64,000 nt of DNA from Rhodamnia argentea (GCF_020921035.1 NC_063155.1:21285311-21349310), one strand, 5' to 3'. Positions 48,844 through 60,732 are shown, counted from the stretch's first letter. Numbers and translations: made by a program. Notes: a model not told the origin generated them from the sequence alone.

Positions 48844-50075
48844 GGAGGCGGTAATCATTCAGACTTTTTTTCTCAAACAGCCACCGGGATCCGGAAGGGC
48901 GAATTAGCCTTTGCTTGGAGTTCTTGCAGAAGGGTTTTTTTGGCTGAAGCACATGATTCGGCGAGGAGAAACCCCAAGTGAAAATGAGGAGCGCCAAAGC
49001 ATCCGATATAAGGGTGAGAGGTGGAAACAACCACCCATCTCAATCCACAGCTAACAAAATCTACCAAACACATTGATGAGACGATGCAAGGAGAAATGAA
49101 GAGCATGGGGCTGCTGCGAACGGATATGATCTTCTGTTTTAACTCCACGAGTTGCACCTGCAGACACCACAAATAAGCAAACATGTGTATCAGCAGCACG
49201 ACAGCCGGCCAAATAGTACTCAAGTGACGACCACAACAGCTTCTTAAAAGGACACTCGTTCCGCCGGTCATGTCATCGGGAGCATTGTTTTCCCTGTGTT
49301 AATTGATGGATATGTCCCAGGGGATTAGCAACTATGGTCTGAACAAATGGGTGCAACAAAGAAACTAATCTGTATACCAGCATCAAACCAATCAGTATGA
49401 ACTTCTCAGACACCAGGAAAGTTGTAGATTTTATAGTAGCAACTAACCTTTCAGAGCCCTCAATCCATGATTCACTAGACACACTAGCATGGTAATTCTC
49501 TCTAGCATCTTTCTCAAAGACCACAATAGTTTATGGCAAGTTAGGCCAAAAAAAATTAATGAAACCCAAAAGAGGGAAAGAAAGCATTCTGATTTTCACG
49601 TGATTAAACACAGTTGCTCACAGGAAAAGAACACATTTTGTCAGCAAATAAAGCTAACACTGCTTCAGATGACCCGGATCTCACCGGTGTTATGGTCATG
49701 TATTCGAAAGTAAATCTTATCACGTCTTTTTTTACCTTTAGAAGATGGTAAAGGTTTTTAGAGACCTCTTGATTCCATTGTCTATTTTAGCCTCAATAAA
49801 ATGGACCGATAACTCAGAAGTACCAACAAGACAAATGTATTTTACAACAAGAGTATGGCTTAGCCTTGATAAACTAACAAAAAATAACTTCAGTAGAAAG
49901 GTTATTGTACAACACGTTTTCTTCTCCGACAATTTCGCTCGAGAATTATTCTTATATAGCTAAGCAAAAAATCACCGCTGCTCTAAAATCATTAGATATG
50001 TCTTGCATACCATGTGTCAGGGCGAATTGCATCTAGAAGTTGATTACTCAAAATGGTTCAACAGGGTTCTTATAC
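48844..50075. other. Downstream of RPL9, no gene recognised
   Basis: The 3' UTR of the minus-strand RPL9 gene starts at 50075. ORFs up to 132 codons (minus, 49271-48873) have no recognisable domain. Confidence 0.5.
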
Positions 50076-52797
50076 TCAGTTGGCAAACACGTTCAACCTC
50101 ACTCGAGCGGTCACTTCCGGATGAAGCTTCAGCTCTGCGATATATTCTCCCGTTTCCCGGATTTCTGGAAGAACAACAATTCGTTTGTCCACTTCCCTGC
50201 AAAGAACAACAAAATAAACTGAAGCAACTAGGGAAATACACCCACCTACACTCACCAGAAGATTGCTCCTCTCAACAATCTTTTAATTAAAATGTTCACT
50301 TGATGGTCCAACATTAGAAGTCCTTTCAAACAAAGCTACGACATAATGCAAGCTCAGAGCCACAATTCAGAACTATGTCCGACTTTTAACAGGCCAATAA
50401 AGCAAAATTCCCATAGAGAGAAGTAAGATCAAGGCCATTTCATTTTGAAAAAGGAACCACAACTTGAATAACTAAGAAAGCCTCAAATATACAAGCCTAC
50501 ATGTTTTTAATGTGTGATGGTGGAAAACTTTTAAGTGAGCCAAAGTCATTGGGCTAGGGTATTCTGTTTCAATATTCAAGCCATGACATTAAGTCTCAAA
50601 ATTCTCTCGTGACAAACACACAAACCTGTAAGGAGAGTTATTCCCACACATGAAGAGTTGCGGTTGTGTGGTTTATAACCCAAAAATATTGAAAAACGGT
50701 TGCTGAGGAAAAGAGTACGCAGACAAGTCTTTTTAGCATATCTAAAATCATGGTGGGCATGTAGACATCTGCCAAGAAAGCCACAAAATCAGTACCTCTG
50801 GAGCTGCGCCTTTATAATATCTACGAGATCTTGAGCAGTCACGCTGCAGAGAAGGTCGACTATTAGACATCCAAAGACAATACATAAAAGAAAGGTTTGA
50901 TGTCAACTTGATACAACTTACCTTCCAAAAATTTGTTTTCCTTTTCCACCTTTTCGCTTCACCTTGAATGCTCCAACAGTTTCAAACATTAAAGCAAGTT
51001 GCTGCGCTTCTTCTTTTACCTAAACAAAATGAAGGGTCACTGTTAACAATAAGAATATGAACCTGATAGAGACAGCAGTTAGAAGCAAAGGAGGAACCAA
51101 GCTCATGGCCCTGCTCTTCTTGACAAAATGAACATTGTATGAAAGAAACTTTGAGAATATTAGGAAGTCAAATTCTATATATTAAATATGAGAATCATAT
51201 GGGTAAATTGTATCCAGAGTAGGTACATCTAGGGCTAATCAGCCCTAGATGCATAAAGAAAATTTAATGATCTTCAAATATCTTAAGCATGCGAATGAAG
51301 CCAAAAAAAAAGTCAATTACCCTCTTCTTCTCAGCTTCAATTCTTTCTTCTTCCATTCTCATCTCCCTGTATGATATGACAGTGACACAGTTATTCCCTA
51401 CAAATAAGTAGAAGTTCGGACGATTTACCTTTAATTTATTCAATAAAATAGCAGCCACGATAACTGAACCTGATTACAAGACTTCTTTTGTTACGTTTCC
51501 CAAGTATTAGTAGAATCAAAATGAATCATTTCGAAGCTCCAAAGAGCCCAACATTAAGCATTTGACCCAAAAGGGGCCAAGCCTTCTTGGATTGGGAAGT
51601 TCTTAATAATAGCATAAAGAAACTTGCTTCCCTTAAACTATTTCACATTATTACAGCTTATTTTCACCCGCATCAGGCCTCATAAATTAGAATCCTGATC
51701 TTCAGAGAACATATTTTTCTGAGCAAACAACCGATCACAAAAAGATTATGAATCTCGAGCTTCATAATAACAGATTCCAAAGAAATGACTACTTTGCACT
51801 TTGCATCCCTCGAGCAGAATAACATGCTATGTACAATTGTCACCTACACAGAAACTTCAAGAGACATTTCATCTAAAACTTTGACTCTCATGAAACCTCA
51901 AATCCCAAGAGCTTGAGAGTCAGCATGAAAGCACACCCAAAACCTTTGCGGGACTAGATTACCACGTCAGCAGGGGAATCAACATACTCCCCAAGGTCAT
52001 AAATGCTTTCCAATCACATCAAAAATTTATATCAACAAGGAGCTAAATCTAATGCCTTTCTCTCCAGATGAAAGTAGCTCTTCACACGACATGACAAATT
52101 TTCTATGCGATGTATCCAAAAAATAACCAGTCACAACAGCTCCAACACCTTCGGGCAAACATATTTAGAACCAAATCTACTCGTAAGAAACAGAAGACCA
52201 AATTGAAATGGTCGGGCTGTGCGCATTACTTGAGCAACAAGGGAGTGACAATCTGGGCCTTCCCCATGGGAAGAAGATAGTTCCTGTAGAACCCAGCCTT
52301 CACATCCAGAAGCTGACCTTTCTTCCCCAGGTCCTCCATGTCCTCCTTCAGTATTATCTGCTTGAATTGAATGGAAAAAAAACCATCAGCCATTCAAACC
52401 CATTTCAGCTCTTCAAACATTTTGCCCTTCCAGGTCAAAGAATCTGAAAATGAAACGCCTTTTATAAATTAAAAAAAAAAAGGAAAAGTAATCGGACACG
52501 GCTCAATTTCGCACTATGTACGCTTCCGCAGGCAAATGCTCATACAAAGTACCAAAGGCAAAGGCTAAAGCTCCCCGTGTTTTTCAGTTCTTTTCCCAAA
52601 TTTCCTCAGCAACCAAACGAATTGACAAGCACGACCGATTGGGCTACCTTGCGAGTTTTGTTGGCCTTCTTCTGCGCAACGACAACCATGGCCAACGACC
52701 TCTTGTCGGACGACTCAGAGGCCTCGTTCGAGCAACCGCCGAAACTGTAGAGCCGCGAAGAGGAACTCCACGAGAGCGCCGCCGCTGGTGACGTCAT
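50076..52797 (-). CDS. RPL9: Plastid ribosomal protein bL9
   Basis: Six exons on the minus strand: 52797-52648, 52357-52230, 51366-51321, 51019-50922, 50843-50796 and 50196-50076, all with GT-AG borders and matching phases, summing to 591 bases (196 residues). Exon 1 encodes a Ser-rich chloroplast transit peptide and ends in KKANKTRK. Exon 2 opens with [20 protein letters not shown], then [13 protein letters not shown], the conserved rRNA-binding N-domain of L9. A charged linking helix follows ([19 protein letters not shown]), then the C-domain [17 protein letters not shown] and the end [12 protein letters not shown]. The protein is part of the 50S subunit of plastid ribosomes, bound to 23S rRNA near the L1 stalk. 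Intron 2 is about 860 bp. Identification is firm. Confidence 0.96.
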
Positions 52798-53658
52798 TTT
52801 CCGACGTAAAAATCCTCGAGAACCGATCGCCCTCTTTCGCAGCTGATGACTCCACTTAATGCTCGTGGCAATGTGATCTTATCCTTTTCTCCGACGACGA
52901 ACCGAGAGAGAGAGAGGAGAGTATACGAGAGGCTTTATACGATTTTGTGTATATTCTGTATTTTCAATTTGGTCCTTCTGCTAAATTTCACATCCCACAT
53001 CTTGCCCTTGTTTGAAACTTTATATCGATTTTGTGTTCTGGATTATAAGTTTTGTTAAATGTCATAACCAATACTTATACTTTATGAAATGTTCAAAAGG
53101 AGAATCGTTAATAAATATATATAAAAAAAATTAGACACTAAAAATAAGCATTTCATTTTGTAAGCACAAATTGATCGTGATAACGAGCCTAATGAAATTC
53201 CGTATCATTCTAGCAAATTATTAGTAGGCTAGTCAATGAAACAGGTTCGGATAAGTTTTCTTTTTTCTTTTATTTTTATTTTTTTGTTTTGTTTGCGAGG
53301 GTCAAAAGGTTTGGGTAGGTTGAACATAGTATTGAGCCTTAAATTCTTTCCACCCATAACTAAAATATAATTGGATTGTTTATGCAAAGATCGATATGAA
53401 CTAGGCGTGCTAAGCTCAAGGGGGAGATTTTCGCTCGAGCCGACCTATTTTGCCATTTAAATTGGTTGGACTTGGCGAAACCCAACGGCGAGTCGCATAT
53501 GTCATGATTCCATGTAGTTATTGTTAGGCGGTCGCTTCCCTCAATCCGTATATCATTTTGCTTTTGCATCAAGATACAAAGTTGGCGGGCCTACAATACC
53601 CATCACCTTGAAATTACGCCCAACTTCATCTACCAAATAGCGGAGCAGATTTGGAACC

Positions 53659-53741
53659 CCCGCTAATCAAATACCAATTTGTTTGGGAGTGTGCGGCAAT
53701 CCCGCTAATCAACTACCAATTTGTTTGGGAGTGTTTAGCAA
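53659..53741. repeat. Tandem duplication, 42-bp unit
   Basis: CCCGCTAATCAA followed by TACCAATTTGTTTGGGAGTG occurs twice, offset by 42 bases, with one or two differences. Confidence 0.75.
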
Positions 53742-53784
53742 AAGCACAACAATTCACTCGGAGAGATCACTATGAGGGAGCCCA

Positions 53785-53945
53785 AGTCTAACCATGTTAA
53801 TATATCCAGTTTGATTCACTTTCGCTTAAAATCTTAAGCTAATGAGTTATGAGCTTACTATGATAGATTAACCGTTGTACACCACACTAATTATCCGATG
53901 TGAGATTTTTCTAACACAACTCATGCGTGGATCTCAACATTTATC
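53785..53945 (-). mobile_element. LTR-like fragment (reverse orientation)
   Basis: Read on the minus strand it has GAGTTGTGTTAGAAAAATCT, ACATCGG and ACTCATTAGCTTAAGATTTT, the same word order as the plus-strand fragments at 57505-57690, 58000-58165 and 62225-62420. No coding part is attached. Confidence 0.5.
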
Positions 53946-54136
53946 AGGTATGAGTATTGAAATTTTCGAGGCCACAAACTTTTAGTCACTTGAAATGAAT
54001 TTAAAAAGCGGAACGCTTCATTAGTCTTTTCTTGTTAAATGACAAACCTCGCCATGGCCCATGGGTGCGAGCTTTGAGCTTACAGAGGTACGTGCACACG
54101 AGGCCACAAGCTCTAGCCTATATTTAGCCACAACCC

Positions 54137-56113
54137 CTTTTTTTTCCGCTTAAATTAGCAACTAATTCTGAGTTATTAATTCTTATTTGAATTATTTACT
54201 AATGTTTGTTCATTTTTTTAGTTTATTTAATTGTAGCAGTTCATAAAGTTTTATTTGTCTTCAACACAAATTCCTCAAATTTACCAACTGCATGAATTTC
54301 ACCAACATTTACTATGCGACTCACTAGCTTTTCTCCCTTTAAGTTACCAACTACTAATTTGCCAACTTATACGAACTTTTATTGCCTTGCTTATTCATTA
54401 GTTAAATTTACCGACTATTTTTGGAAGTTGGCAAGCAATCAGCTTTTCTTTAATCAATTTGCAATCCGGTTCTCTTATCTTGTACAAACATTTATTACCT
54501 TTTTTTCGCTAACACCTTAAATTTATTAGTTACTATATGAGTTGCCAATCTTTATTTGAGCGACTTACCAGTATTTTCTTTGACCAAAGTATAGATTAAT
54601 GTTGGATTAGCAACTCTTATTTGAGTAGCATACTAGCAATTATTTGTTTTCTTCTGAATTTATCAACTTTTCTATTGAGTTACCGCTTTTTATTTGCCTT
54701 GCTCACAACCTTTTAAATTTACTTACTTTTTAAGAAATTGTCTAATTATGTTAAGAGTGATTGTCAACTGTTTTCTCAGTAAGTAAGAAACTGGTTTTGC
54801 ATTATTAACATTTGATTCAATTTTCTTACCAGTCCGCAGATTTATCGATTGTTTCTTATTTTTTGACTTACCTACTTGCCTCCAATAAAGTTACCAATTA
54901 TTTCTGAATTACCAACTCTCATGTGAGCTGCTTACCTATGTTTATTTATTTTTTTTCCCCACATTTACCAACTTTTTTTCTATCGAGTTACCACTTCGAC
55001 TAGCTGGTCAACTTTTTAACATTGCCATCTCTTCAAAAAAATTAATAATTTCAACTAGAATGATTTCCATCTTTTCACTGTTAAAGTTACCAGCGTGTTT
55101 AAAAAAAATTACTTACTCTCTGATTTTTGAAATAATCTGTTTTATCTGTTACCAATCTTTATTTACCTTTCATTCTTATATGAAATCACTAACTTTTAAA
55201 TTAAGTAATTTATCGATCTTGTTCCAATTGAACTTGAGTTATTTGGGTTACAATTTCTCATTCAAGTCAGCTGTCAACGTTTATTTGGATTTTTCAGTTA
55301 ATTAAATATTCTATTAAGTAACTTAGTCCCAAAAAATAGTTAGCAAGCCAACTACAATAAAGGTTGGTAATTTCAAATATTAGTCGAAAAATTTAAGCCA
55401 TAATTAAAAAAAGGTAAAAAAAAGTTGGTAAAAGCCGATAAAAGTTTGTAATTTAGAGAAAAATGCACTTGTTAACTAATATATATGAAAGTTGTAACAG
55501 AAAAATAGTGGATAACTTAATCGAAGAAAATTCAATTAGTCACTATGGTTAAGAATTGATAATTTCTAAACAGAGTTCAGTAAAATTTAACGGGTGCCTA
55601 AAAATGCAAACAAAAATTGTTGTAAATGATAAGAAATGTTGAAAATTAAAGAAAAAATAACATCGATAAGTAACACAAATTAGAGTTGTTAACCCAAATC
55701 TAAGCGGTAATATTGGGAGAAAAGTTAATGATCCATGCTAATTTAGGTTTGTAGTCCTATGAATGAGTTAGTAAGTGTAAGGGGTTGCTAATCAGACCAA
55801 TAAAAGTTGATAACTCAATAGATTAGCTGTTAAATTAAAAATAAATAAATATTGGTAAGTCACACGAATGAAATTGGAAACCCAAAATAATTATAGGTGG
55901 TAATTTAATCTAACAAAAGTTGATAAACCACCATTATGTTAGGTTGGTAAATTTCATGTTGGAGTCAATAAATGCGAAGCCTTAGAGAGTTATGTGAACA
56001 AAAGTTGGCAAGGTAGTAAAATAAACGGGTGATTTTCAAACTATGAAAAAGTTGGTAATTTCCACTAAAATGTTGCTAAATTACCAACAAGCTACTAGAA
56101 AAAAAAAACATTG
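54137..56113. repeat. Palindromic T/A-skewed repeat block
   Basis: The left half (about 54137-55310) is T-rich on the plus strand and studded with TTACCAACT, TTTATTTGAG and GAGTTACC words at irregular spacing. The right half (about 55340-56113) is A-rich and carries the complements: AGTTGGTAA, CAAATAAA-like words and GTTGGTAAATTT. The outermost ends also correspond: TAAATTAGCAAC near 54160 and, complemented, GTTGCTAAATTA near 56074. So the block is a degenerate inverted repeat of roughly 2 kb made of short diverged units. ORFs are short and lack domains. It may be an old foldback or Mutator-like element; its class is unknown to me. Confidence 0.6.
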
Positions 56114-56529
56114 TTAGACTATTCTATTTCGCCCATGATTTTCTTAATGCTTACACAGACAATTATTGATATATATCAGAGTGGGAAACTAATTCGTATT
56201 CTTTGGACCCAAGACAAGAGGACTATACGTATTCGACCTTCCTTGACACGTAACGATAAATAAGACCGTTTACCTAGTCCTAGTCCCACGTAAAGAAAAA
56301 GCAATATACAGCTAGCAACCAACATTTTAATTACTCCTTTCTCTTCAAACTCAATTGGTCAACAAGCTTTATGGCCCTACGCCAAGGAGAACACTTCAAG
56401 CAATTGGACCCCACACACAATGTGTGTTCTCCATGAAAGAAAAGAAAGGGAAGCTCGTCATCAACAGAAGTAAGAACGAAAGATAAAGTCTTAAAAAAAC
56501 AAAAAAACAAAAGAAGAAGAAACTGAGAT

Positions 56530-56740
56530 TTAATTTCTTAGGGCGCAAACGACAATACTTATAGAGTAGAATTTCTATTTCGGAACTGCTTTCGGAGCAT
56601 AAATTCATTTTGATCGCACAACTTTATTTTTCTACTTTTAGAGCATTTTTTCGTTCCGGAAGTAGTTTTGGAGCCACTTAAAAAAATAAAATAAAAATTA
56701 CTTCTCTTTAGAAGTAGCTAGAAGTTGATTTTTCGAGAGG
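56530..56740. repeat. MITE-like repeat remnant
   Basis: Partner of the block at 22540-22790, with TTTTGGAGCCACTTAAAAA and TTGATTTTTCGA; no coding capacity. Confidence 0.35.
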
Positions 56741-57359
56741 AGTGTTGCCATGCACGCCAGGTATACCTGCAACCTTCCCCTCCGTTTTGAGTTGACCAGA
56801 AGGATTAATTTATCAATTAAGGTGCAGTTAAGGAAACTTCGAGCTCGTCGCTCCATATCCAATCCTCCCAAGTTGACAGCCATTAATATATTTATTGTTC
56901 GACTGTGATGTTATTAAGAACTTGGTAGCAAACCAACTTCATGGATTGAAATAATGGCATGATTGCACTGTCAATAGCGGAGCGTGACCACAATATCCGA
57001 CTTCCATTTCTTAATTAATCAGCTTGGTTAGTAGGTACACAGCTTCAGGCCTGCGCGCATGCACGAGCCAGGGAGCACGACATGATCCTCTTGAAGTCTT
57101 AATTTGCTTTGTGCACAGCTCCTCTTCAAAGTCAAATTTGTAAGAGAAGACGAAGAGTACTTAATCCGATTTCGGATTACTCAGATGGTACGCGAGTCGC
57201 AGGGCTATGTAGTGAAGGGTTTCTTTCACATAAAGATACGGCGCGGAGTCGTTCTATCTCGATCATCAATGAAACGAGTAGTTAGCCGATACGAGAATCA
57301 TTACTTTTGAACTATACATGATTGTTCTCACATTCCTTCATCGGAGCGATGACCGAAAG

Positions 57360-57450
57360 TTCGCCCCGAGGCGATGGCACGGTGGCAAACACTCTCATTT
57401 ACTTATTATAGTCGTCGGTTCGACTCACAAAAGTTCTCATTAGCATGTTG
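57360..57450 (+). mobile_element. Possible SINE or Pol III-derived fragment
   Basis: TGGCACGGTGG (57374-57384) resembles an A box and CGGTTCGACTC (57417-57427) resembles a B box about 40 bases on. No tRNA fold is evident. Weak evidence. Confidence 0.25.
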
Positions 57451-57504
57451 GGATACCCCTTTTTAGGGACTATGGCCTCATGAATGATTTTTTCTTCTAT
57501 TTGT

Positions 57505-57690
57505 TAAAATGCATGTGCGAGTTGTGTTAGAATGAGTCCCGCAACGAAGAATAGTAATTAATATATCCTAATTGGTTCATAACTCATTGGCTTAAACTTT
57601 TGAATGAAGGTTGGCCCAATTGGATATATTGACGTGCTTGGATTTAAACTCCATCTTCGCAATCTTCCCATCTATATTGATTTTTTTGTG
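57505..57690 (+). mobile_element. LTR-like fragment
   Basis: Words GAGTTGTGTTAGAATGAGTC, CATAACTCATTGGCTTAAAC and TGGATATATTGACGTGC, in the same order as at 62225-62420. No internal region. Confidence 0.5.
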
Positions 57691-57999
57691 AAATCTCAAG
57701 TAAGGAATCTCATGACCGATGCCGTTTCTGAGCAACCTTTATGGTTCGGTTTGGTGAAAGAAACATGGGGTTAAGGTGGGTGTTTTGATAAAGCAACCTG
57801 ATCCCAATGGCAGCCTTCATGGCTGGGTCCGAAGAAAAAGATCGAAGATGAAGGAGGACCTCGCTATGGTGTGGGCATTGTTATTGTTGCAGTCCTCACA
57901 AGACAACAAAATAAATATTCAAGTTTAGACACATTGATGCAGAAAAAACCTGAATTCAGGAGAGGCATACCTAATATTGTGTTTACGCGTGAGGGAAAG

Positions 58000-58165
58000 A
58001 TTATTGAGATGCATGCATGAGTTATGTTAAAAAATGTCTCACATCGAAGAATTGAAATTGGTGACTTAAATTTTTCGGTGAATGTGAGTTCATCTGGATA
58101 TGTTGACGGGTTCGGATTTGTGCTCTCTTTTGATAATCTCCCCACCTTCTGCTGCCTAGCAACAA
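58000..58165 (+). mobile_element. LTR-like fragment
   Basis: Words GAGTTATGTTAAAAAATGTC, CACATCGAAGAATTGAAATTG and GGATATGTTGACGGGTTCGG (neighbouring bases omitted). A partial, more diverged copy of the family above. Confidence 0.45.
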
Positions 58166-59314
58166 AAATAGATACATCGAAGTAATTAGTGTGAGTTGCA
58201 TCATATGATTGATGAGCTCCACTGTGATGTCTAAAAACTTTCTTGCATGCACATCATCGTGATTCGTCGTGTCAAGGTTCGATTTCTTGTGAACTAAAGA
58301 GTGGAGTTTTGTGCATCGGAATGGATAATACATCTGATTTGTGGAAGTGACGTCGGGGTGTTTGTGCTAGGAATCTTGGAGTTGAACGAATACAAACTTA
58401 GAGGATCTTTAAAAGCGTGGTCGACCTCTTATGAGCAAACCGGTCAAGTGCCGAGGCCACTCTTTTAATGAGTTCATAACAGGTTGAAATCAGTTATTGT
58501 AACGAAGTGATTTGTATGTCTCACTCGAGAGACTAGATGCCTGATTAAATGGAGCATGGTAGATTCGGTGTGTGTGGATATGATTCGCCAAACCGTGCTT
58601 AAGAACGATTTATCAATGGAAGGCTAGTTTGGTATTCTTAGCTCATCAGGCATCGCAGCTCATCGTTCAAGAAACCGTCTGGCCCATGACAAAGTTCTGT
58701 GCTCAATTTTTTAGGCCTCGGTGATCGTCACCTTTTCCTGGACAACAAGCAGATTGTAAATCATACATAGGCTATAGGGTTTAGGTTTAAGCTATAGCTA
58801 TTAGACAAGCTAGGGTCCCCACGGATAGTCATTCTCATTGGCGCATGCCCAGTTGAAATATTCAAATCACGGCAAACGTTGACGCCAGAAAGTGAAGTGA
58901 CCCCCTCCCTCTTTCCTCCTGCTCTTTTGAAATCTTGAAGAGATCTTCAAAAACTTCGCTACGTGTAAGAAAAAAGAAGAAGGAAAAATTACTAAGAAAG
59001 GCAAGAGTCATGGGAAGAAGCCCCATTGCCATTGGGTGTTTTGTTGGCTATTTGAAAAACACATGCCAACCCCTCCCTCTCTCTCTCTCTCTCGATCGAA
59101 GAACTTTAATCACGTTGTTTAGTATACCACGAAAAACGAAAGCAAGGATTAAGAAAGAGGGCTTGTCCCGATGCAAGATTGGTAACACTTGAGGCAGGTT
59201 CTATCTGGGGTTGTTGCAAACGCCCTTTCGAAGTTGACTCTCTCCCTCTCGACACTATTATACACAATTTCGTTCTTGTTGCATCAGAGGAAAAGGATTA
59301 GGATCCCCACCTTC

Positions 59315-59324
59315 ATATATAAAC
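59315..59324 (+). promoter_or_regulatory. TATA box of the STOP2-like gene
   Basis: ATATATAAAC lies about 90 bp upstream of the start codon; the short leader between is A/G-rich and ends in a GA run directly before the ATG. Confidence 0.55.
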
Positions 59325-59406
59325 AATCTCGTTCAACAGCAATCCTTTCTGTGTCGAAGAAAGAAAGAAAGATCCACAAAAGGAGAGTAACGAGAGAGAG
59401 AGAGAG

Positions 59407-60732
59407 ATGATTCCTCTTCCGCCGCCGGGCGCGAGTTCTTGCTTCCCCAGCGCGGCGGCTCAAGGGCTTCAGATGTACGGCGCGGCCGCCGGCCACCACG
59501 AGGACATTGGCGTCGTGGCCAACTCCTCCATGGACGACGACAACAACCCGGCTGCTGCGTCGACCTCGGCTGCGGATGCGCACTCCAACTCTCTCCTTTA
59601 CAGCCTCTCGCTCCTCAAAGAGAAGGTCCACCAAGTCCAGTCCCTCATCTCCGTCCTCGTGTCTCCCCCGCAGATTGCCGGCCAATCGGCTGCCACGGCC
59701 TCGATGGCCATGGCGAGCATGGTCACTACAATCCAAGAGCTCATCGTCGCCGCCTCTTCCATGATGTACGCTTGCCAACAGATGAGCAACGCCTCCGCTT
59801 CTTCGGCAGACAACGCGACCGCCCATCAAGAACTGATTCAGCAGCAGCAGCAGCAACACCGAGTCAAACCCGTCGACCACCACGGAGGGCTATTGTCCCA
59901 TCACCACTCTCAGCCCACCGGTATTTATGCTTCTGATCAAACCTTTGACTGGTTCACTGATAATAGCTACGTCAGCTCGCCTGCTGTGGGAAATCACAAT
60001 AGCGGTAACAGCAATAGTAACAATAGTTCCAGGGTTGGTCAAAACCGGAGGGATCAAGAACTGCCTCGACCGTGCGTCGGTCAACGCGGTCATAACGAAG
60101 GCTCGTCGCGAGGGACTTCTCTGAAGAGCGGCAGTGGCAATTTCGACATCATCGAGGTCGATGCCTCGGAGCTTTTGGCCAAGTACACTCACTACTGCCA
60201 AATCTGCGGGAAAGGGTTCAAGCGGGACGCGAACCTGAGGATGCACATGAGGGCTCACGGCGACGAGTACAAGACCAGCTCTGCTCTTAGCAACCCTTTA
60301 AAGAACAGCAGCGGGAACAGCAGCTCGAGTGGTGCCGCCGATGACAAGGAGTGTCTGACAAAAACGCCGAGGAAGTACTCGTGCCCGCACCAGGGTTGCC
60401 GGTGGAACCAGAAGCATGCCAAGTTCCAGCCGCTCAAGTCGATGATCTGCGTCAAGAACCACTACAAGCGGAGCCACTGCCCGAAGATGTACGTGTGCAA
60501 GAGGTGCAACCGGAAGCAGTTCTCCGTGCTGTCCGATCTGAGGACTCACGAGAAGCACTGCGGGGATCTGAAGTGGCAATGCTCGTGCGGCACTACCTTC
60601 TCTAGGAAAGACAAGCTGATGGGTCACGTCGCCTTGTTCGTGGGGCACTCGCCCTTGATCAACTTGACGAAGCCGGGGAAAGCGGAGGGCCATTCGGCCG
60701 TGACACCGACGATGACGATAGACGATAGGTAA
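59407..60732 (+). CDS. STOP2: STOP2-like C2H2 zinc-finger transcription factor
   Basis: A single exon of 441 residues. The N-terminal half has a helical region (LKEKVHQVQSLISVLVS, then MASMVTTIQELIVAASSMM) and Gln, Asn and Ser runs. The conserved part begins FDIIEVDASELLAKYTHYCQ, followed by zinc finger 1 (Cys264, CQICGKGFKRDANLRMHMR), the second C2H2/C2HC unit CPHQGCRWNQKHAKFQPLKS with HYKRSHC, finger 3 CKRCNRKQFSVLSDLRTHEK, and finger 4 CSCGTTFSRKDKLMGHVALF. This four-finger order is specific to the STOP1/STOP2 group, nuclear activators of genes for tolerance to protons and aluminium. The wording around the fingers (DIIEVDASELLAKYTHYCQ, GCRWNQKH, HCPKMYVCKRC) is closer to STOP2 than STOP1. 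The length lies between the two Arabidopsis proteins. I am sure of the group, fairly sure of STOP2. Confidence 0.88.
   Translation: MIPLPPPGASSCFPSAAAQGLQMYGAAAGHHEDIGVVANSSMDDDNNPAAASTSAADAHSNSLLYSLSLLKEKVHQVQSLISVLVSPPQIAGQSAATASMAMASMVTTIQELIVAASSMMYACQQMSNASASSADNATAHQELIQQQQQQHRVKPVDHHGGLLSHHHSQPTGIYASDQTFDWFTDNSYVSSPAVGNHNSGNSNSNNSSRVGQNRRDQELPRPCVGQRGHNEGSSRGTSLKSGSGNFDIIEVDASELLAKYTHYCQICGKGFKRDANLRMHMRAHGDEYKTSSALSNPLKNSSGNSSSSGAADDKECLTKTPRKYSCPHQGCRWNQKHAKFQPLKSMICVKNHYKRSHCPKMYVCKRCNRKQFSVLSDLRTHEKHCGDLKWQCSCGTTFSRKDKLMGHVALFVGHSPLINLTKPGKAEGHSAVTPTMTIDDR

Larger units (their letters stand above)
52798..54136. other. RPL9 promoter side and intergenic
   Basis: The left edge is the RPL9 5' flank, with a GA run at 52905-52919. 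No other gene is recognised. A short tandem repeat and an LTR-like fragment are listed separately. Confidence 0.5.
56114..59314. other. Intergenic, no gene recognised
   Basis: Contains the MITE-like block at 56530-56740, an ORF of 68 codons at 57104-57310 with no recognised domain, two LTR-like fragments and a possible SINE. A CT run lies at 59076-59093, upstream of the STOP2-like gene. Confidence 0.5.

Noticed and set aside
48873-49271. 132-codon minus-strand ORF as a gene downstream of RPL9
   Set aside because: No recognisable family and no supporting exon structure; may be part of a long 3' UTR or chance.
59284-59883. 199-codon minus-strand ORF over the STOP2-like gene
   Set aside because: It mirrors the GC-rich 5' part of the real gene and shows no recognisable motif.
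28091-60732. A co-functional gene cluster making one pathway
   Set aside because: The genes encode independent regulators or enzymes with separate promoters and wide spacing; no shared pathway can be shown from the sequence.
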